Shown here in pieces: positions 58,353-61,438 of a DNA stretch of 61,438 bases. The DNA lies in the NCBI GenBank assembly GCA_934456435.1, contig CAKSHH010000014.1, forward strand, positions 1-61,438. The letters are read 5' to 3'. A program made the translations under genes and the position numbers. This DNA is from an uncultured Eubacteriales bacterium (lineage in GTDB: Bacteria > Bacillota > Clostridia > Oscillospirales > Acutalibacteraceae). Position 1 is the first letter of the stretch; every line of letters starts with the position of its first letter. The notes under the pieces were generated by a model, which did not search any database, was not told the DNA's origin, and saw only the letters and a list, made by a program, of their open reading frames with translations.

Positions 58353-60335
58353 ATGGGTGAATTTGAAAGATCGAGTGAACGGGCAAAGGAATTAAGAGAC
58401 CTTCTTAATTATCACAGCCATAAGTATTATGTTGAAGACAATCCCGAAATCGAGGATTTTGAATATGACAGACTGATGAGGGAGCTTTCCGATATCGAGG
58501 ATAAGTTTCCTGAGCTTGTCACGCCCGATTCGCCGACGAGACGTGTCGGCGGAAGTGCGGACGGTCAGTTCACTCCCGTCGAGCACGCCGTGCGAATGGA
58601 GAGCTTGCAGGACGCTTTCAGTCTTGACGAGCTGAGAGCCTTTGACAAGAGAGTTAAAGAGGTTGAGCCGAACGCGACTTATGTCGTTGAACCGAAAATC
58701 GACGGACTTTCGGTTTCGCTGGAGTATGAAAACGGTGTTTTCAAAAGAGGTTCGACTCGCGGCGACGGTGTAACGGGAGAGGACGTCAGCGCTAACCTTT
58801 GCACGGTTGGTTCAATCCCCCTGCGCCTTAAAAGGGAGCTTGACGAAATAGAGGTCAGGGGCGAGGTATATATGCCCCGTGAGGTCTTCCTTAAGCTTGT
58901 TGAACAGCAGGAGAATAACGAGGAAAAGCCGTTCAAAAATCCTCGAAATGCCGCCGCAGGCTCACTCAGACAAAAGGATCCGAAAATAACGGCAAAACGC
59001 CATCTTGATATATTCGTTTTTAACATTCAGCGCATCAGCGGCAAGGTGCTGACGGGTCACAAGCAGTCGCTTGACTATATCAAGGAGCTGGGCTTCAAGA
59101 CTATCCCGTTCTACACGCCCTGCACGAACATTGAGGACGCGATCAAGGAGGTTGAACGTATCGGCGAGATAAGAGGAACGCTGCCGTTTGACATTGACGG
59201 TGCGGTAATCAAGGTGGACAGCTTTGAACACCGCGAGGCTCTCGGAAGCACATCAAAGTTCCCAAAGTGGGCAATAGCGTTCAAATATCCGCCCGAAGAG
59301 AAGCAGACAAAGGTGCTTGACATTGAAATAAACGTCGGCAGGACAGGCGTTCTGACGCCGACGGCGGTGTTTGAGCCGGTTATGGTTGCCGGTTCGCTGA
59401 TAAGCCGCGCAACGCTCCACAACCAGGACTTTATAACCGAAAAAGACATTCGTATCGGCGACACGGTTACGATTCGTAAGGCAGGCGACATTATACCTGA
59501 GGTGTTGAATGTCGTTGAACATTCGGGCGCATCACTTCCGTATGTGATGCCGACAGTCTGCCCGTCCTGCGGCGCTAAGGTGGTTCGCGAGGAGGGTGAA
59601 GCGGCGGTTCGCTGTCTGAACACGGATTGTCCCGCTCAGCTTTTGAGAAACCTGATTCACTTCTGCTCGCGCGACGCGATGGACATTGAGGGACTGGGCG
59701 AGAGCAATATTGAGCTGTTTGTCAATGCCGGGCTGATAAAGACGCCGGCGGATATATATTCACTTAAACAGGAGCAGATAATTCCTCTTGAAAGAATGGC
59801 TGAGCAGTCGGCGAACAACCTTGTTGCCGCGATAAACGAATCAAAGAAAAACGATCTTTCAAAGCTTATTTTTGCACTCGGCATACGTCACGTCGGTCAG
59901 AAAGCGGCAAAGCTTCTTTCCGAGCGGTTCGGCACAATGACTGCGCTGATGAATGCAAGCTTTGACGAGATAATGACGATTGACGGCTTCGGCGCAATTA
60001 TGGCAAAGAGCGTCGTTGAGTATTTCAATATGCCCGAAAGCATTGAGCTGATAGACAAGCTCATGGCGGCAGGGCTCAATATGAAGTCGCTCAAGGAGGT
60101 CAAGGATATGCGCTTCGCAGGCAAGACCTTTGTCCTGACGGGTACACTTCCGACCTATAAAAGAAGCGAGGCGGCGGAAATTATCGAAAGCTTCGGCGGC
60201 AAAACGGCGTCGTCCGTTTCAAAGAAGACGGATTTTGTTTTGGCAGGTGAGGAAGCCGGCAGCAAGCTCCAAAAGGCGAATGACCTCGGCATAAGAGTTA
60301 TCAGCGAGGACGAATTCCGAGAGATGATAAAATAA
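58353..60335 (+). CDS. ligA: NAD-dependent DNA ligase LigA
   Basis: 660 aa from the ATG at 58353, with CGGAGTG upstream; the ATG at 58338 is in frame but lies in the repeat. LigA seals nicks in replication and repair with NAD+. The N-terminal Ia domain has SHKYYVEDNPEIEDFEYDRL. The adenylation Lys is K115 in VEPKIDGLSVSLEY, followed by TRGDGVTGEDVS. The OB fold, the four-Cys zinc finger (CPSCGAKVV..VRCLNTDCPAQ), the helix-hairpin-helix set (LGIRHVGQKAAKLL) and a C-terminal BRCT domain (about 585-660, FVLTGTLPTYKRSEA) are all present. Length is normal. Confidence 0.98.
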   Translation: MGEFERSSERAKELRDLLNYHSHKYYVEDNPEIEDFEYDRLMRELSDIEDKFPELVTPDSPTRRVGGSADGQFTPVEHAVRMESLQDAFSLDELRAFDKRVKEVEPNATYVVEPKIDGLSVSLEYENGVFKRGSTRGDGVTGEDVSANLCTVGSIPLRLKRELDEIEVRGEVYMPREVFLKLVEQQENNEEKPFKNPRNAAAGSLRQKDPKITAKRHLDIFVFNIQRISGKVLTGHKQSLDYIKELGFKTIPFYTPCTNIEDAIKEVERIGEIRGTLPFDIDGAVIKVDSFEHREALGSTSKFPKWAIAFKYPPEEKQTKVLDIEINVGRTGVLTPTAVFEPVMVAGSLISRATLHNQDFITEKDIRIGDTVTIRKAGDIIPEVLNVVEHSGASLPYVMPTVCPSCGAKVVREEGEAAVRCLNTDCPAQLLRNLIHFCSRDAMDIEGLGESNIELFVNAGLIKTPADIYSLKQEQIIPLERMAEQSANNLVAAINESKKNDLSKLIFALGIRHVGQKAAKLLSERFGTMTALMNASFDEIMTIDGFGAIMAKSVVEYFNMPESIELIDKLMAAGLNMKSLKEVKDMRFAGKTFVLTGTLPTYKRSEAAEIIESFGGKTASSVSKKTDFVLAGEEAGSKLQKANDLGIRVISEDEFREMIK

Positions 60336-60353
60336 TTGAAAAGGGTTGGTAAT

Positions 60354-61184
60354 ATGACAAAAGTTATTTCTGTACTGACGGCAATTGCGGCATTTTTCTG
60401 TTCGATTTTCAGTATCCCGTTTTATGCGAACGGAGAAAAGGTTGACATGAGCAAATTTGAGCTTGTCTTTGAGGAACAGTTCAACGGCGAGCTTGACAAA
60501 ACGCTTTGGTCGGGAATTGACCGTTTGCCCGACGGTAAAACAACGGTACGCCGCGGCGGCTATTGGAACAATGACCTTGCCTATACCGAAAACGGCAACC
60601 TGATTATCAAACTGAAATACCTTGAAGAAGGGCTTGACGGCGGCGGTGCAGGCTGGTATTCCGCAGGAATTGATACCAGCACCGACAACACAAATGGCTT
60701 TGAACAGAAGTACGGCTATTTTGAGTGCAGATGTATTCTGCCTAAATGTGAAAAGAGTTGGGCGGCATTCTGGCTTATGAATTACGAAACGTTCAACTGC
60801 GACGGAAGCGGTGAGGACGGAACGGAAATTGACGTTTTTGAGAGCTTCTATTACGGCGATTTCATCAATAACAAGGTTTCGAGCAACCTATACTATGACG
60901 GCTACGGCGAGGGTAAGCAGAGCAAGGGCTCGGTGAAAAATCTTGTCAGAGGCAACCCTTATGAGGAGTTCAACACTTACGGTCTTGAGTGGAACGAGAA
61001 CGAGTATATTTTCTACATTAACGGTGTCGAAACATATCGCACAAATTTCGGCGGAGTTTCAAAAAATCCCGAGTTTATGCTTCTGTCGGTCGAGTTTGAA
61101 ATGGGAAACGAAAATAGAAAAATCTCTAAAGATCTTGAAGCTGAGTTTATTGTTGATTATGTTCGAGCATATCAGTATAAATGA
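60354..61184 (+). CDS. Secreted glycoside hydrolase family 16 (beta-glucanase)
   Basis: 276 aa from the ATG at 60354; AAGGG is upstream, and the TTG at 60336 is in frame. The signal peptide is about 1-24. A single GH16 jelly-roll follows with the catalytic motif E158-I-D-V-F-E163 (ExDxxE), preceded by WPAFWLM-like SWAAFWLMN and followed by FHTYGLEWN-like FNTYGLEWNENEYIFYING. These are typical of lichenase/laminarinase-type endo-beta-1,3(-1,4)-glucanases. There is no dockerin or carbohydrate-binding module, so it acts free or on the cell's own surface. It follows ligA by 18 bp and ends at a strong terminator. Confidence 0.93.
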   Translation: MTKVISVLTAIAAFFCSIFSIPFYANGEKVDMSKFELVFEEQFNGELDKTLWSGIDRLPDGKTTVRRGGYWNNDLAYTENGNLIIKLKYLEEGLDGGGAGWYSAGIDTSTDNTNGFEQKYGYFECRCILPKCEKSWAAFWLMNYETFNCDGSGEDGTEIDVFESFYYGDFINNKVSSNLYYDGYGEGKQSKGSVKNLVRGNPYEEFNTYGLEWNENEYIFYINGVETYRTNFGGVSKNPEFMLLSVEFEMGNENRKISKDLEAEFIVDYVRAYQYK

Positions 61185-61208
61185 CAAAAAGGAACAATTA
61201 AAATTCAA

Positions 61209-61253
61209 TAACCGTTGAAAAATGCGATTCGTTTTTTCGACGGTTACTTTTTG
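61209..61253 (+). terminator. Rho-independent terminator after the GH16 gene
   Basis: A 14-bp stem with one G-U pair (61209-61222 with 61233-61246, arm TAACCGTTGAAAAA), a 10-nt loop and CTTTTTG. Confidence 0.88.
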
Positions 61254-61282
61254 AAAAAAATGCGATTTTTTTCAAAAAACAC

Positions 61283-61310
61283 TTGCAATTCTCAAATTCT
61301 GTGGTATAAT
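61283..61310 (+). promoter_or_regulatory. Sigma-A promoter of the tRNA gene
   Basis: TTGCAA (61283-61288), a 16-nt spacer and a perfect TATAAT (61305-61310), about 53 bases before the tRNA. Confidence 0.8.
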
Positions 61311-61363
61311 AATACACGTTCTCAGCCAATAGAGGCTGCGTACAATAAGAAAATATGGCGAAT

Positions 61364-61438
61364 GGGAGCATAGCTCAGCTGGGAGAGCATCTGCCTTACA
61401 AGCAGAGGGTCACAGGTTCGAGCCCTGTTGTTCCCACC
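61364..61438 (+). tRNA. tRNA-Val (anticodon TAC), cut one base short by the window end
   Basis: The acceptor GGGAGCA pairs with TGTTCCC. The D arm holds AGCTCAGCTGGGAGAGC, the anticodon stem TCTGC/GCAGA encloses CTTACAA with anticodon TAC, and the T arm has GGTTCGAGCC. The discriminator A and CC are visible; the final A of an encoded CCA would be the next base. It may start a tRNA cluster continuing to the right. Confidence 0.95.

Overview
The window looks like chromosomal DNA from a Gram-positive, low-to-middle GC member of the Clostridia, most likely near Ruminococcaceae/Oscillospiraceae. The evidence is strong consensus sigma-A promoters and AGGAGG-type ribosome sites, frequent TTG/GTG starts, a sporulation gene (yunB), a split transketolase, clustered mismatch-repair and tRNA-modification genes, and several type I dockerin proteins of the kind found in cellulosome-forming ruminococci. 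Taxonomy is inferred from gene content only.

Layout. 1-2878: the end of a secreted protein, then two membrane glycosyltransferase genes on the minus strand. 3060-16090: a long plus-strand housekeeping run: miaB, ylbF, mutS, mutL, miaA, a HlyD-like protein, yggS, sepF, divIVA, lspA and an RluD-type pseudouridine synthase. It joins tRNA A37 modification, mismatch repair and cell division. A hairpin-rich stretch of 374 bp separates mutL from miaA. 16105-21061: two transketolase halves, a large membrane-anchored protein of unknown role, a second DivIVA-like protein and a lone fumarase-type beta subunit. 21092-26540: a cell-surface sugar operon (rmlA, rmlC, rmlD, GT2, PfkB kinase, acyltransferase). 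rmlB is absent, and a 167-bp MITE-like element forms the 3' end of rmlA.

26567-32083 (minus strand): two small secreted proteins with N-terminal dockerins, an MFS transporter, a lipoprotein phosphoesterase and a Gfo/Idh/MocA oxidoreductase. 32476-44419 (plus strand): three large exported proteins of 1191, 2037 and 634 aa. The first two end in a beta module plus dockerin. The second carries about 20 FIVAR-type repeats. The third has a cohesin-like segment, one FIVAR-type repeat and a C-terminal module also present in the truncated gene at the left edge. This is the most unusual part of the window and may encode a surface or extracellular-matrix assembly held together by dockerins.

44590-48750: a signal-peptidase-like protein lacking the usual base, an ABC-F ATPase, a secreted alpha/beta-hydrolase-like protein with Cys where Ser is expected, and a small lipoprotein. 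48920-51782: a Fur-family regulator with a zinc/manganese-type ABC importer, led by a consensus promoter overlapped by a palindrome. 51804-61438: a flavin reductase-like protein, a solitary 5S rRNA gene behind a perfect promoter, rpmE, a YigZ protein with an uncertain start, dgt, dnaG, rpoD (macromolecular synthesis operon), yunB, ligA, a secreted GH16 glucanase and a tRNA-Val cut one base short by the right edge.

There is no CRISPR array, complete insertion sequence, prophage or replication origin that I can see.
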